Origin: Planctomycetaceae bacterium
GTDB taxonomy: Bacteria; Planctomycetota; Planctomycetia; Planctomycetales; Planctomycetaceae
NCBI GenBank assembly: GCA_028284485.1
Contig: JANQRQ010000360.1
Location: forward strand, 1-53,911
Reading direction: 5' to 3'
Length of the DNA stretch: 53,911 nucleotides
The notes under the pieces were generated by a model. It did not search any database. It worked only from the letters and a program-made list of their open reading frames with translations, and was not told the DNA's origin. Below, one piece after another: positions 44,979 through 53,711 of this stretch (its first letter is position 1; every line of letters starts with the position of its first letter). Made by a program: the position numbers and the translations under genes.

Positions 44979-47900
44979 ATGCAACTGTCGCACTGGCTCG
45001 GTTCCATTGTTGACCGTCGGCGCGAGCGAAATTCGCGATTATCAAGGACGGCGTTGCGCCGATCTTCCGCATATCGTTCCGGAAGCAGCTCTGGAATCGA
45101 GTCGCTCGAAGATCGGGTGCTGCTGACCACTTTCAATGTCAACACGGTCGTCGACACGGTCGATGCCAACCCTGGCGACGGCGTGAGTGCCGATGCTGGC
45201 GGAAACAGTTCCCTACGCGCCGCGATCATGGAATCGAACGCGCTGCCCGGTTCTGACACCATTCAGCTCGGTGTTGGAGTCTTCGGGCTGACGCAAAACG
45301 GTCTCAACGAAGATGCGGCGGCAACCGGCGACCTCGACGTAACGGGAACTCTGTTGATCATCGGGTCGGGAACATCGAATACGATCATCGATGGCAATTT
45401 CATCGACCGCGTCCTGCACGTGCTGCCCGGTGCTTCGCTCGAATTGCGGGACTTGACCGTTCGAGAGGGACAAGCGACCGGCAACGGTGGCGGCATTCTC
45501 AATGAAGGCCGCGTGACTTTGACCGACGTCGTCGTGACCCAGAACAAGGCGAGTGTTGACGGCGGTGGCGTCTACAATGCCGACATCATGTCATCCCTCA
45601 ATACAACCGTGAGTAACAACACGGCCGACGGAAACGGTGGCGGAGTTTACAACGCCGACATGTTGACCGTCATCAATGGGGCGTTTAACGACAACGCAGC
45701 CTCGCTTCGTGGTGGCGGACTCTACAACACTCATGATTCGAGCGTTGCGAGCTCACTAACGACGATTACCGACAGCGAATTCCGCGGAAACTCCGCAAAT
45801 TCTCGTGGTGGCGGAATCTTCAACGACGATCAGCTTCAAATCGACAGCAGCACGCTCGATTCGAACACTGCCGGTTCCCGCGGCGGCGCCATTTATAACC
45901 AAGACATGTTGACGGCCAACAACAGCACGATTTCTCGAAATGAGGCTTCGTCTCGTGGCGGCGGTATCTTTAATGCTGGCGATTTGACACTGTTCCAGAG
46001 CACAGTCTCGACGAATAGCACACTGCCAGGAACATCGACCAGCACGAAGAGCGGCGGAGGCATTTACAACTCAAATACCATCGCCGTACTGCATAGCACG
46101 ATCGCAAATAATGCCGCGGAAGAGGGTGGTGGATTATTCCATCTGGGCGCCTCAGCAACAGCCTACAACACAATCATCGGGACGAATACGGCAACCACGG
46201 CGAACCCGGATACTGTCGGGACATTTACGACACTCGGCAACAATTTGATCGGCGATGTCGGAACAGCCACTGGTTTTACTCCCGGATCAAACGGTGATTT
46301 GGTCGGCGGAAACGGCAACCCGGTCATCAATCCAAGGCTCAACCCCCTGGGAACGAGCGGTGGAGTGATCGAAGTTCACAGTTTGAAATCCAACAGTCCA
46401 GCAATTGACACAGGAAACAATACTGATGCGCCGGGAACAGACCAGATCGGCTTGACGCGGTTGATCGACGGCGATTTAGACACCACGATCATCATTGACA
46501 TCGGTGCAGTCGAGTTTCAGCCGGCGCCGGTCTTGATCGGACCGATTGGCGTCATCACAACCGGCACACCCACTTTCTCGTGGAGTGCCGTCCAAGGAGC
46601 ACAACGCTACGATCTTTGGGTGAATGATCTGACGACCGGCCAAAGCCAGGTCATTCGGGAAACAGCGCTGTCGACGACAAGCTTTACGCCTGTGACTCCT
46701 TTGGATTTGTCTCATCGATATCTGTGGACTGTCCGTGCCCTATTCCCGAATGGCATTCGTGGCAACTTCGCAAAATCGGAAGAGTTTTTCGGATCATCCG
46801 CAACTCCAGCGCCGACTCTTGTCGCCCCACTCAACTCAACGACTGATACCACGCCGACGTTTCAGTGGACGGCAGTACCCGGGGCAGTCAAGTACGATTT
46901 GTGGGTCAACAATCTCACGACTGGTCAAAGCGAAGTGATACGGGAAAAGGACCTCACAACGACCAGCTTCACAGCACCGACGAATCTGCCCGCCGGTCAT
47001 TCGTACATTTGGACAGTCCGTGGAATGCTGGCTGATGGAACACCGGGACGATGGGCGGAGCATGTAACATTTCGGATTCTGACCGCTGTTGCCCCAACGC
47101 TGATCGGTCCGATGAATCAAACGATTGACCCCACTCCCACATTCGAATGGACAGCTGTTCCGGATGCGATCGCCTATGACCTATGGGTCAACAACGTAAC
47201 AACAGGCGAAACAGAAGTCATCCGAAACACGAACGTACCGGGGACGATGTTCACGCCGGCCAATCCCCTACCGATTGGTCATCAGTTTATCTGGACCGTG
47301 CGATCCATCAGCGCGGACGGCACACCGGGCAAATTTGCGCCGCACAAGCGGTTTACGATTGTGACACCCGACGCAGTTTCGCCGCCGAATTTGCTTTCAC
47401 CAATCGCCAGTACCATTGACGCGACCCCAGAATTTCGTTGGGAGGGAGTGCAAGGCGCTTCGCGTTATGAATTGGTGGTGAACAATACGACGACGGGCCA
47501 GAACAACGTCATTCACGAGACCAATTTGCAAGGAATGTCGTTTACGGCTCCGACACCGTTACCGGCAGGTGATTCGTTTGTATGGACAGTTCGAGCATTC
47601 AACGAGCTCGGCAATGCGACTCAGTTTGCAGCCGTCGAAACGTTTTCGATAATCGCCCCCACCTCGGCCGCTCCCCCCGTGCTGATGGGACCATCCGGAA
47701 CGACAATTGATAGCACACCGACATTCCGTTGGGGCGGAGTGACTGGCGCCGCAACCTATGATTTGTGGGTGAACGATCTCACGACCGGCCAAAGCCAGGT
47801 CATCCGGGAAACAAGCCTGACAGGCATGTCGTTTACGCCAACTGTCCCATTGACCATTGGCAACGAATACTTGTGGACAGTCCGGGCCATCAACGATGAT

Positions 47901-49169
47901 GGCGTTGCCGGCGGATTCGCAACGCAGGTCAGGTTTCGAGTGCTCGATCCGACGACTGCCGCTGCCCCGACTCCGGTTTCACCGTCTGGCGATACCATCA
48001 GCCAACGTCCGCCATTTGAATGGACCGGTGTCAACGGTGCAGCGAGGTACGAACTAGAGGTCAATAATCTGACGACCGGCGAGAATCAAGTTATCCACGA
48101 AACCAACTTGACCTCGATGACATTCATGCCGACAACGCCGCTGAATAACGGAGACTCGTACGAATGGCGAGTTCGTGGATTCACCGATAATAACGTTGCC
48201 GGTCAGTTCTCCGACTTTACCGCATTCAATGTCACCGACCCGGCTTCCGTACCGGCACCGACGTTGATTGCACCAGTTGGAAGCCAAAACAACGGTCTTG
48301 TCACCTTCTCTTGGAGCGCGATTTCCGGTGCAGTTCGGTACGACTTGTGGGTTAACAACCTCACCACTGGAGAGTCGCAAGTCATTCGGGAAACCAATCT
48401 CAAGACGAACTCCTTTACGCCCGATGCACCGCTAACAGCCGGTCATTCCTACATTTGGACCGTCCGAGCCATTAACGATGCCGGTGTCGCTGGAAGTTTT
48501 GCAGCTCATCGAAGGTTTAACATCGTTGGAGCTGCGGCCGTCGGTCGGCCCACTTTGTTGACGCCGGTTACGACAACTAATGACACAACTCCCACGTTTG
48601 TTTGGACCGCCATCCAAAACGCGGCCACTTACGAGATTTGGGTCAACAATCTCACAACGGGACAGTCAGAGGTCATCCGCCGATCCGGAATAACAAGTTC
48701 GTCGTATACCGACGTTGTGCCGCTGACTGCTGGAAACGAATACATATGGACGGTGCGGGCCTTTAATAGCGCAGGTCAGGCCGGCGACTGGTCGGTCCAC
48801 AAGCGATTTAACATTGCCGCTGCGGCCAATTCGACGCTCGTCGCCCCAGACGATGCTTCGAATAGTCCCGCGGAATTCGAATCGAACGCCACGGAATCTT
48901 CCTTGGAATCGCCGTTCGACGATGGCAATTTGCTGCTGGCAGAATCGCAGTCATCCGAGAACGATACGGAAACGGAAGAGAACGCCATTCCGATAGACTC
49001 ACTCGCGACGGACGAAGCTTTGCTTGCGATGTACCAGGATTCTTCCTCGGGAGCATCCGAATCTGACCCCCCCCGCAATGAGTCTTACGACCAACAAGTC
49101 GCAGATGTCATGACCGATTGGTCTCAAACCGATTGGTGGGCCGAGCAATCGGGTAGCAAGGTGTCCTAG
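44979..49169 (+). CDS. LEPR-XLL-type giant extracellular protein with beta-helix and eight Fn3-like repeats
   Basis: The protein has 1396 residues. A basic N-terminus (VDRRRERNSRLSRTALRRSS) is followed by IESLEDRVLLT (43-50), the planctomycete LEPR-XLL sorting-type motif. A CSLREA-like segment (GGNSSLRAAIMESNA) comes next, then a parallel beta-helix with many NGGGIxN/RGGGIxN turns, up to about residue 510. Eight tandem repeats of about 96 residues follow (46525-48830) with YDLWVNNLTTGQSxVIRET and YIWTVRAxxxxG. An acidic Ser/Glu-rich tail ends the protein. It is probably cell-surface or matrix. ATG 44979 has AGAGGAG upstream. Confidence 0.85.
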   Translation: MQLSHWLGSIVDRRRERNSRLSRTALRRSSAYRSGSSSGIESLEDRVLLTTFNVNTVVDTVDANPGDGVSADAGGNSSLRAAIMESNALPGSDTIQLGVGVFGLTQNGLNEDAAATGDLDVTGTLLIIGSGTSNTIIDGNFIDRVLHVLPGASLELRDLTVREGQATGNGGGILNEGRVTLTDVVVTQNKASVDGGGVYNADIMSSLNTTVSNNTADGNGGGVYNADMLTVINGAFNDNAASLRGGGLYNTHDSSVASSLTTITDSEFRGNSANSRGGGIFNDDQLQIDSSTLDSNTAGSRGGAIYNQDMLTANNSTISRNEASSRGGGIFNAGDLTLFQSTVSTNSTLPGTSTSTKSGGGIYNSNTIAVLHSTIANNAAEEGGGLFHLGASATAYNTIIGTNTATTANPDTVGTFTTLGNNLIGDVGTATGFTPGSNGDLVGGNGNPVINPRLNPLGTSGGVIEVHSLKSNSPAIDTGNNTDAPGTDQIGLTRLIDGDLDTTIIIDIGAVEFQPAPVLIGPIGVITTGTPTFSWSAVQGAQRYDLWVNDLTTGQSQVIRETALSTTSFTPVTPLDLSHRYLWTVRALFPNGIRGNFAKSEEFFGSSATPAPTLVAPLNSTTDTTPTFQWTAVPGAVKYDLWVNNLTTGQSEVIREKDLTTTSFTAPTNLPAGHSYIWTVRGMLADGTPGRWAEHVTFRILTAVAPTLIGPMNQTIDPTPTFEWTAVPDAIAYDLWVNNVTTGETEVIRNTNVPGTMFTPANPLPIGHQFIWTVRSISADGTPGKFAPHKRFTIVTPDAVSPPNLLSPIASTIDATPEFRWEGVQGASRYELVVNNTTTGQNNVIHETNLQGMSFTAPTPLPAGDSFVWTVRAFNELGNATQFAAVETFSIIAPTSAAPPVLMGPSGTTIDSTPTFRWGGVTGAATYDLWVNDLTTGQSQVIRETSLTGMSFTPTVPLTIGNEYLWTVRAINDDGVAGGFATQVRFRVLDPTTAAAPTPVSPSGDTISQRPPFEWTGVNGAARYELEVNNLTTGENQVIHETNLTSMTFMPTTPLNNGDSYEWRVRGFTDNNVAGQFSDFTAFNVTDPASVPAPTLIAPVGSQNNGLVTFSWSAISGAVRYDLWVNNLTTGESQVIRETNLKTNSFTPDAPLTAGHSYIWTVRAINDAGVAGSFAAHRRFNIVGAAAVGRPTLLTPVTTTNDTTPTFVWTAIQNAATYEIWVNNLTTGQSEVIRRSGITSSSYTDVVPLTAGNEYIWTVRAFNSAGQAGDWSVHKRFNIAAAANSTLVAPDDASNSPAEFESNATESSLESPFDDGNLLLAESQSSENDTETEENAIPIDSLATDEALLAMYQDSSSGASESDPPRNESYDQQVADVMTDWSQTDWWAEQSGSKVS
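46525..48830 (+). repeat. Eight tandem protein-coding repeats, about 288 bp each
   Basis: Each unit encodes about 96 residues with a core of three parts: PTFxWxxVxGAxxYDLWVNNLTTGxSxVIRETxL, then SFTPxxPLxxGHxYxWTVRAxxxxG, then FaxxxxFxI. The units are diverged at DNA level, so they are old duplications rather than recent ones. The sixth unit is the most divergent, with GQFSDFTAFNV ending. They look like Ig/fibronectin type III-like beta-sandwiches. Confidence 0.85.
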
Positions 49170-49214
49170 CGCTCTATTGCTGATTGAATGATTCGACAAG
49201 GAGTTGTTGAGCTA

Positions 49215-51152
49215 TCAATCGCTTTGACTCGGAGAAACCGTTGACTTCCTGCGATTGAGTACGTCGAGATACCGCCGCGAACCACTCTGCTCGTAAAGTC
49301 GTAGCCGTTTCTGCAGTGGTGCTGCGACATCCTCGAAGTGGCATTCCTCTGCGAGATCGATCGCAGACCGAAACTTGACCGCAGCCAAATCGGCTTGTCC
49401 GTCGGCGACATGGTCGGACGCCTGTCGAAGAAGCGCCTCGATATTTTCGCGCTGCCACTGTTGAAACTCAGGCACCTGTGGAAATAGCTGCAGAATTTCT
49501 GTGACATACCGCCCGGCTGCTCGATAATCCTCAAGCACACCGAGCAGTTCGGCGAATCGCCGTTTCAGCATCCAGTCGTCCGGCGTCTTCTCAATGGCCC
49601 AGGTGTAAGAACCAACCGCATCCGCTGCCGATTCCATTAAATGGTTATCTTCAAATTCCTTCCATACGGCAATTCGATGCGTAAAGTCCTCGGTATGATC
49701 GAGCTGATAAGTAAACGGAGGAACGTCCATCATCAGGCATAGATTTGCACGTATGAGCTGCTGATTCCATGCGGTTAAGGCCAGTCGCTCTGCACATTGC
49801 TCCAAAGTCAATTCGGCATCTTCTGCCATCTCTTCACCAGGTAGAATCTTCGAGCTGACCAAATCGAATAGCCCTTGGGCAATCGCATAATTGCCGGTGA
49901 AATTCATATGAACATGCTCGTGAAACAATTCTTCACCTGCGACACCATGCGGAGACCACTCATCCGATCCGAACATTGCCACAACGTCCAACAGGTGGAC
50001 ACCTTCGTTGGTGTGCTCTGCAGCAACTCCGCGGATTACTTCATTGATTTGCGTGTCCGCGCGAAACCTTAAAGCATCACACTCCCTCGCACGTGTGTAC
50101 GCCAACTGCGCATCTTCGTATCGCCCGAGCGCCCAATAGCAACGCCCGAGTCGAAAATGCAATTCAGCAAAATCTTCGTCAAGTTGCAGAGCTTTTTCGT
50201 AATCTGCAATTGCAGAATCGTATTCTTCTTCGGCTTCCGCAGCGACTGCCGCTTTATAGACAGTGTCCCAATTCGCCTGGTCCTGCGATGTCCAACCGGG
50301 TCGGTGCATAGTTGCAAATGGAGGGCTGTTCCTAAGATTTGAACCGACTGTACACACAATAACCGGGACGTTCTGGGAATAGCCGAAGCGACAAATATCA
50401 GTCAGATTTTCACCGAAGTAGTCGTAGACCTGAGTGAGTCGGGCGTCCTGGGGATGAATTCGATTCTCCACAAACATGGCCATCCCTTCCCATTCGGCGT
50501 CTCTCCATTTCACCTCCGAGAGCGAGTTGAGCAACTGCCCAATCCGGGTTGTCCGGACCCAAGCGCTGCCCCGAATGAGAGCCAAGCTCGCACTAAACTG
50601 GTGAAACACCGTTCCGGGTCCATACGGGCCGACCACCTCATTGTTACCCATGTAGACAACCAGCAGATCGGGGTCGAGTGGCATACAGTCTTTGGCGATC
50701 TCGCGCACCACGTGCGAATTGATGGCAGACATGCCACAATTCACAACTTCGATTGCGCGATTCGGGTAGGCTTCCTGCAGCATAACCGATAGCACGCGCG
50801 AAAAACCGTAAGAGGCGTCGGGGTATCCCTCGGCGGCCGAACCACCTAGCACGAAGACGCGAAATGCATCTTCAGACTTCGTCAGCGGAACCCGCGCAAA
50901 GTCGGGTTGCCGCGCAACCGATTTCGGAAAGTATCGTTGGCCGAAATCGCGATTGCTGAAGTAATCTCCATTCGGACCGTCTACAAAGAAATCGGTTGGA
51001 TACCCATATCCTGCGAGCCTTAATCCAACTTCCACCAACACGACAAACACCAAAGGAATCACCGTAGAAGCCAAGAATGCATAGAGCACTTTACGGCGCA
51101 AGGGCAGTCTTTTTCGTTGTTGACGATTTGGTTTTTCTGCCGATTGGGCCAT
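49215..51152 (-). CDS. SGNH/GDSL hydrolase-like membrane-anchored protein with TPR insertion
   Basis: The protein has 645 residues. A membrane anchor follows a basic stretch (about 20-45). SGNH blocks: GGSAAEG (Ser about 105), NCGMSAINSH, VYMGNNEVVG (Asn about 170), and block V as HEHVHMNFTGN, where Glu stands for the usual Asp in DxxH (His about 415). A TPR-like segment (YDSAIADYEKALQLDED ... YEDAQLAYTRAREC, about 310-360) lies between blocks III and V. A further TPR-like C-terminus follows. Probably an envelope esterase or acetyl-type hydrolase. ATG 51152 is preferred; a TTG at 51242 would add 30 residues. Confidence 0.78.
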   Translation of the reverse strand: MAQSAEKPNRQQRKRLPLRRKVLYAFLASTVIPLVFVVLVEVGLRLAGYGYPTDFFVDGPNGDYFSNRDFGQRYFPKSVARQPDFARVPLTKSEDAFRVFVLGGSAAEGYPDASYGFSRVLSVMLQEAYPNRAIEVVNCGMSAINSHVVREIAKDCMPLDPDLLVVYMGNNEVVGPYGPGTVFHQFSASLALIRGSAWVRTTRIGQLLNSLSEVKWRDAEWEGMAMFVENRIHPQDARLTQVYDYFGENLTDICRFGYSQNVPVIVCTVGSNLRNSPPFATMHRPGWTSQDQANWDTVYKAAVAAEAEEEYDSAIADYEKALQLDEDFAELHFRLGRCYWALGRYEDAQLAYTRARECDALRFRADTQINEVIRGVAAEHTNEGVHLLDVVAMFGSDEWSPHGVAGEELFHEHVHMNFTGNYAIAQGLFDLVSSKILPGEEMAEDAELTLEQCAERLALTAWNQQLIRANLCLMMDVPPFTYQLDHTEDFTHRIAVWKEFEDNHLMESAADAVGSYTWAIEKTPDDWMLKRRFAELLGVLEDYRAAGRYVTEILQLFPQVPEFQQWQRENIEALLRQASDHVADGQADLAAVKFRSAIDLAEECHFEDVAAPLQKRLRLYEQSGSRRYLDVLNRRKSTVSPSQSD

Positions 51153-51382
51153 TGCGGCTTCTGTCGAATTGGGGGAAGAAATTTGCACAGGAGAATCACC
51201 GATTCCCAGTGGAATACTTGTGAACCAAGTCGAATCAGTCAAGCTCTCGTTACATTGAATTTCAAATCCAGCCGATTTCTAGAGGGATTCCCGCCTAAGG
51301 AGCAGTGATTGCGGAACCGGCCATCTAGCACTTATCCGTCGAAGTTTTTGCGGACAACAGGATCCACATAATCACGTATCGA

Positions 51383-51401
51383 ATCCTCTAAGACAGAGGA
51401 T
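51383..51401 (+). promoter_or_regulatory. 7-bp hairpin in the leader of the exported methyltransferase gene
   Basis: ATCCTCT (51383-51389), loop AAGAC, AGAGGAT (51395-51401) is a perfect inverted repeat. It lies 38 bases before ATG 51439 and 59 before ATG 51460, in the divergent promoter region. It has no T-run, so it is more likely an operator or leader structure than a terminator. Confidence 0.35.
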
Positions 51402-51438
51402 ACAATAGAATGACCAACCATGCTCCAATTGGTTGCTC

Positions 51439-52683
51439 ATGCGTCCTGGGATCCTGCCGATGCATTTCGTGCCAAATACAACTTATTGGGTCGTCACCCT
51501 GGCCATCGTCATTTCTGCGGGAAGCCCTGCGCCTGCTCAACGCGATCGGCCTTCCGCTGGTCCTCGTGAGACTTTATTGAAAGTCGTCTCCGAACATGGC
51601 GTGACCAATCAAAGAGTACTCGATGCCATCGGATCGACGCCGCGTCACCTATTTGTGCCGGAAGAACAGAGGAAGTATGCCTGGTACGATATGGCCCTTC
51701 CGATTGGAAACAAGCAAACCATTTCACCGGCGTCGGTCGTGGGATTAATGACACAATATCTTGACCCGCAACCAACGGACAAGGTTCTGGAAATCGGAAC
51801 GGGCAGCGGCTATCAAGCAGCCGTCTTAAGCCCTCTTGTCAAAGAGGTGTATTCGATCGAAATTGTTGAGCCACTCGGCAAAACCGCGGCACAAACTCTC
51901 AAGAAGCTTAGTTACCGAAACGTTTCGACCAAAATCGGCGATGGCTATCAGGGCTGGGCTGAACATGCACCGTTTGACAAGATTATCGTCACTTGCTCGC
52001 CTGAAAGGATCCCCCAACCGCTGGTCGATCAACTGCAAGAGGGTGGCCGCATGATTATTCCACTCGGGGAACGCTTTCAACAGGCCTTGTACCTTTTCAC
52101 AAAGTCTGATGGCCAAATCCGGAAAGAAGCATTAGAGCCGACGTTTTTTGTCCCGATGACCGGCCACGCGGAAGATATCCGTGAAGTCAAAGAAGATTCC
52201 GGTCGTCCTTTGCTTCTCAATGGCAGCTTCGAAGATGTGGCATTCGAGAATCTTCCGAAAGGATGGTATTACGTTCGGCACGGTATTGTGCAATCCAACA
52301 CCGCAGCACCCGATGGTCAGAATTCTTTTGTATTCTCCAATGACGTTCCGGGCCGATGGGCACAAGCCTTGCAAGCGATGGGTGCTGACGGTCGTAAGCT
52401 CAAAAGAATCGATGTCTCGCTATCGGTTCGGGGGAAAAACGTGGATCTCGGCCCTCGTGGTAACACCCAGTTTCACGCTGGTCTCGGATTCTTCGATGCC
52501 AACCGGACTCCTATCGGGGAAGAAGTTCTCGGAATCTGGTCGGGAACATTCGGATGGAGTCGAAAGTCGATGCAAGTCGACGTGCCGCGGCGTGCCAGGA
52601 TTTGCATTATTGCCGTCGGGTTATGTGGTAGTACGGGCGAATTGGCGTTCGATGATATCGAGATCAAAGTTGTCGAACAGTGA
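51439..52683 (+). CDS. Exported protein-L-isoaspartate O-methyltransferase-like protein with C-terminal beta-sandwich
   Basis: The protein has 414 residues. N-terminal signal-like segment (YWVVTLAIVISAGSPAPAQ). Residues 45-225 are a PCMT core: STPRHLFVPEE, YDMALPIGNKQTISPASVV, VLEIGTGSGYQAAVLS (SAM motif I) and CSPERIPQPLVDQLQEGGRMIIPLG. Residues about 240-414 look like a carbohydrate-binding or similar beta-sandwich (LLLNGSFEDVAFENLPKGW ... LAFDDIEIKV). Cytoplasmic PCMTs repair isoaspartyl residues with SAM; an exported one would need SAM outside the cytoplasm, so its activity is uncertain. Start ATG 51439 or 51460. Confidence 0.85.
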   Translation: MRPGILPMHFVPNTTYWVVTLAIVISAGSPAPAQRDRPSAGPRETLLKVVSEHGVTNQRVLDAIGSTPRHLFVPEEQRKYAWYDMALPIGNKQTISPASVVGLMTQYLDPQPTDKVLEIGTGSGYQAAVLSPLVKEVYSIEIVEPLGKTAAQTLKKLSYRNVSTKIGDGYQGWAEHAPFDKIIVTCSPERIPQPLVDQLQEGGRMIIPLGERFQQALYLFTKSDGQIRKEALEPTFFVPMTGHAEDIREVKEDSGRPLLLNGSFEDVAFENLPKGWYYVRHGIVQSNTAAPDGQNSFVFSNDVPGRWAQALQAMGADGRKLKRIDVSLSVRGKNVDLGPRGNTQFHAGLGFFDANRTPIGEEVLGIWSGTFGWSRKSMQVDVPRRARICIIAVGLCGSTGELAFDDIEIKVVEQ

Positions 52684-52967
52684 TACGCTGTCGTTCATTG
52701 CTGCTGTATTCGATGTTGCTTCAAGAGGCCGAATCGGCTGTTTCTATCGAAGGCCTTACCAGGGGAATTTGAAGCGATCTTGTAACGACCCTGCCCCGCG
52801 GACAAGCGCAGTCGTGGAACGATCTTGCATGGCCGATTTCGGTCTTCAGTGTGAATCAACCATTGAATCGATCGCGGGGAGTGCAACGTTTCCTGCACAG
52901 ATTTTGGACTGAGAATCTGAATTAGCAGGTCAGATTGGGTACACTCAATTGAGAGGGAGTTCCCAAT
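52684..52967. other. Intergenic region, 284 bp
   Basis: The region between the methyltransferase stop and the RraA-like start has a TCAATTGA palindrome close to the RraA-like gene and no recognisable gene or terminator. Confidence 0.4.
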
Positions 52968-53636
52968 ATGACCGACCGAGTTCCTGTCGAAATCACGCTC
53001 TCGATGATGCGAGAAAGGCTGTTCGCCGCAGTTATCTGCGACGCGCTCGACAGTCTGGGATACCGCAATCAATCGCCGCGTGTGCCAATCAAACCATTAA
53101 CTGTCCCTGGCGTACTTGTCGGCCGATGCAAGACAACTTTGTGGTCGGACATGTATCACGAAGACCCGCGGCCGTACGAATTGGAACTGCGTGCCGTTGA
53201 CGGGTGTCAACGCGACGATGTGTTCATTGCCGCAGCTAATGGCTCCCGGAATTCTGGTGTCTGGGGAGAGTTATTATCGACGGCCGCAAAAAACCAGGGA
53301 TGCGTGGGAGCCATCGTCGACGGAGCTGTCCGCGATACCGAGCGCATGTCGGAAATGCAGTTTCCGGTATTTGCTCGGGAAACCTGCATTTATGACAGCC
53401 AAAACCGACAGCGCGTTGTCGATATCGACGTGGAAGTGGAAATCGACGGCGTCCGATTCTGTCCTGGTGACCTGGTAATCGCTGATAATGACGGCATCGT
53501 GGTAATCCCACAATCGATCGAAACCGAGGCGGTGCGCCGGGCCTGGGACAAAGTGCATGCCGAGAATATTACACGCGATGCAATTCGTAACGGTATGCCA
53601 GCCACCGAAGCCTACGAAAAATTCGGAGTGCTGTGA
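52968..53636 (+). CDS. RraA-like / HMG aldolase-type protein
   Basis: The protein has 222 residues. The motif GELLSTAAKNQGCVGAIVDGAVRDTERM (split over about 100-127) is the RraA/4-hydroxy-4-methyl-2-oxoglutarate aldolase signature, with Asp in DGAVRD as probable metal ligand, followed by PVFARET and GDLVIADNDGIVVIP. Some family members inhibit RNase E, others are aldolases; the sequence does not decide. Start ATG 52968 has AGGGAG upstream. It precedes a Tat-exported protein by 75 bases and may be cotranscribed with it. Confidence 0.88.
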   Translation: MTDRVPVEITLSMMRERLFAAVICDALDSLGYRNQSPRVPIKPLTVPGVLVGRCKTTLWSDMYHEDPRPYELELRAVDGCQRDDVFIAAANGSRNSGVWGELLSTAAKNQGCVGAIVDGAVRDTERMSEMQFPVFARETCIYDSQNRQRVVDIDVEVEIDGVRFCPGDLVIADNDGIVVIPQSIETEAVRRAWDKVHAENITRDAIRNGMPATEAYEKFGVL

Positions 53637-53711
53637 GCAACGGCAGTGATTCTGCCGACCATGACGTTCCGCGCAATTCAAATCGATCAAACCGAATAAA
53701 GGCAGGCCAGT

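Noticed and set aside
46525..48830. Mobile element or recent amplification in the repeat region
   Set aside because: The eight units differ much at DNA level and stay in frame; no inverted ends or target duplication was seen.
53274..53690. 138-codon minus-strand frame opposite the RraA-like gene
   Set aside because: It is a shadow frame. The plus-strand protein keeps the family motifs and has a good ribosome site.
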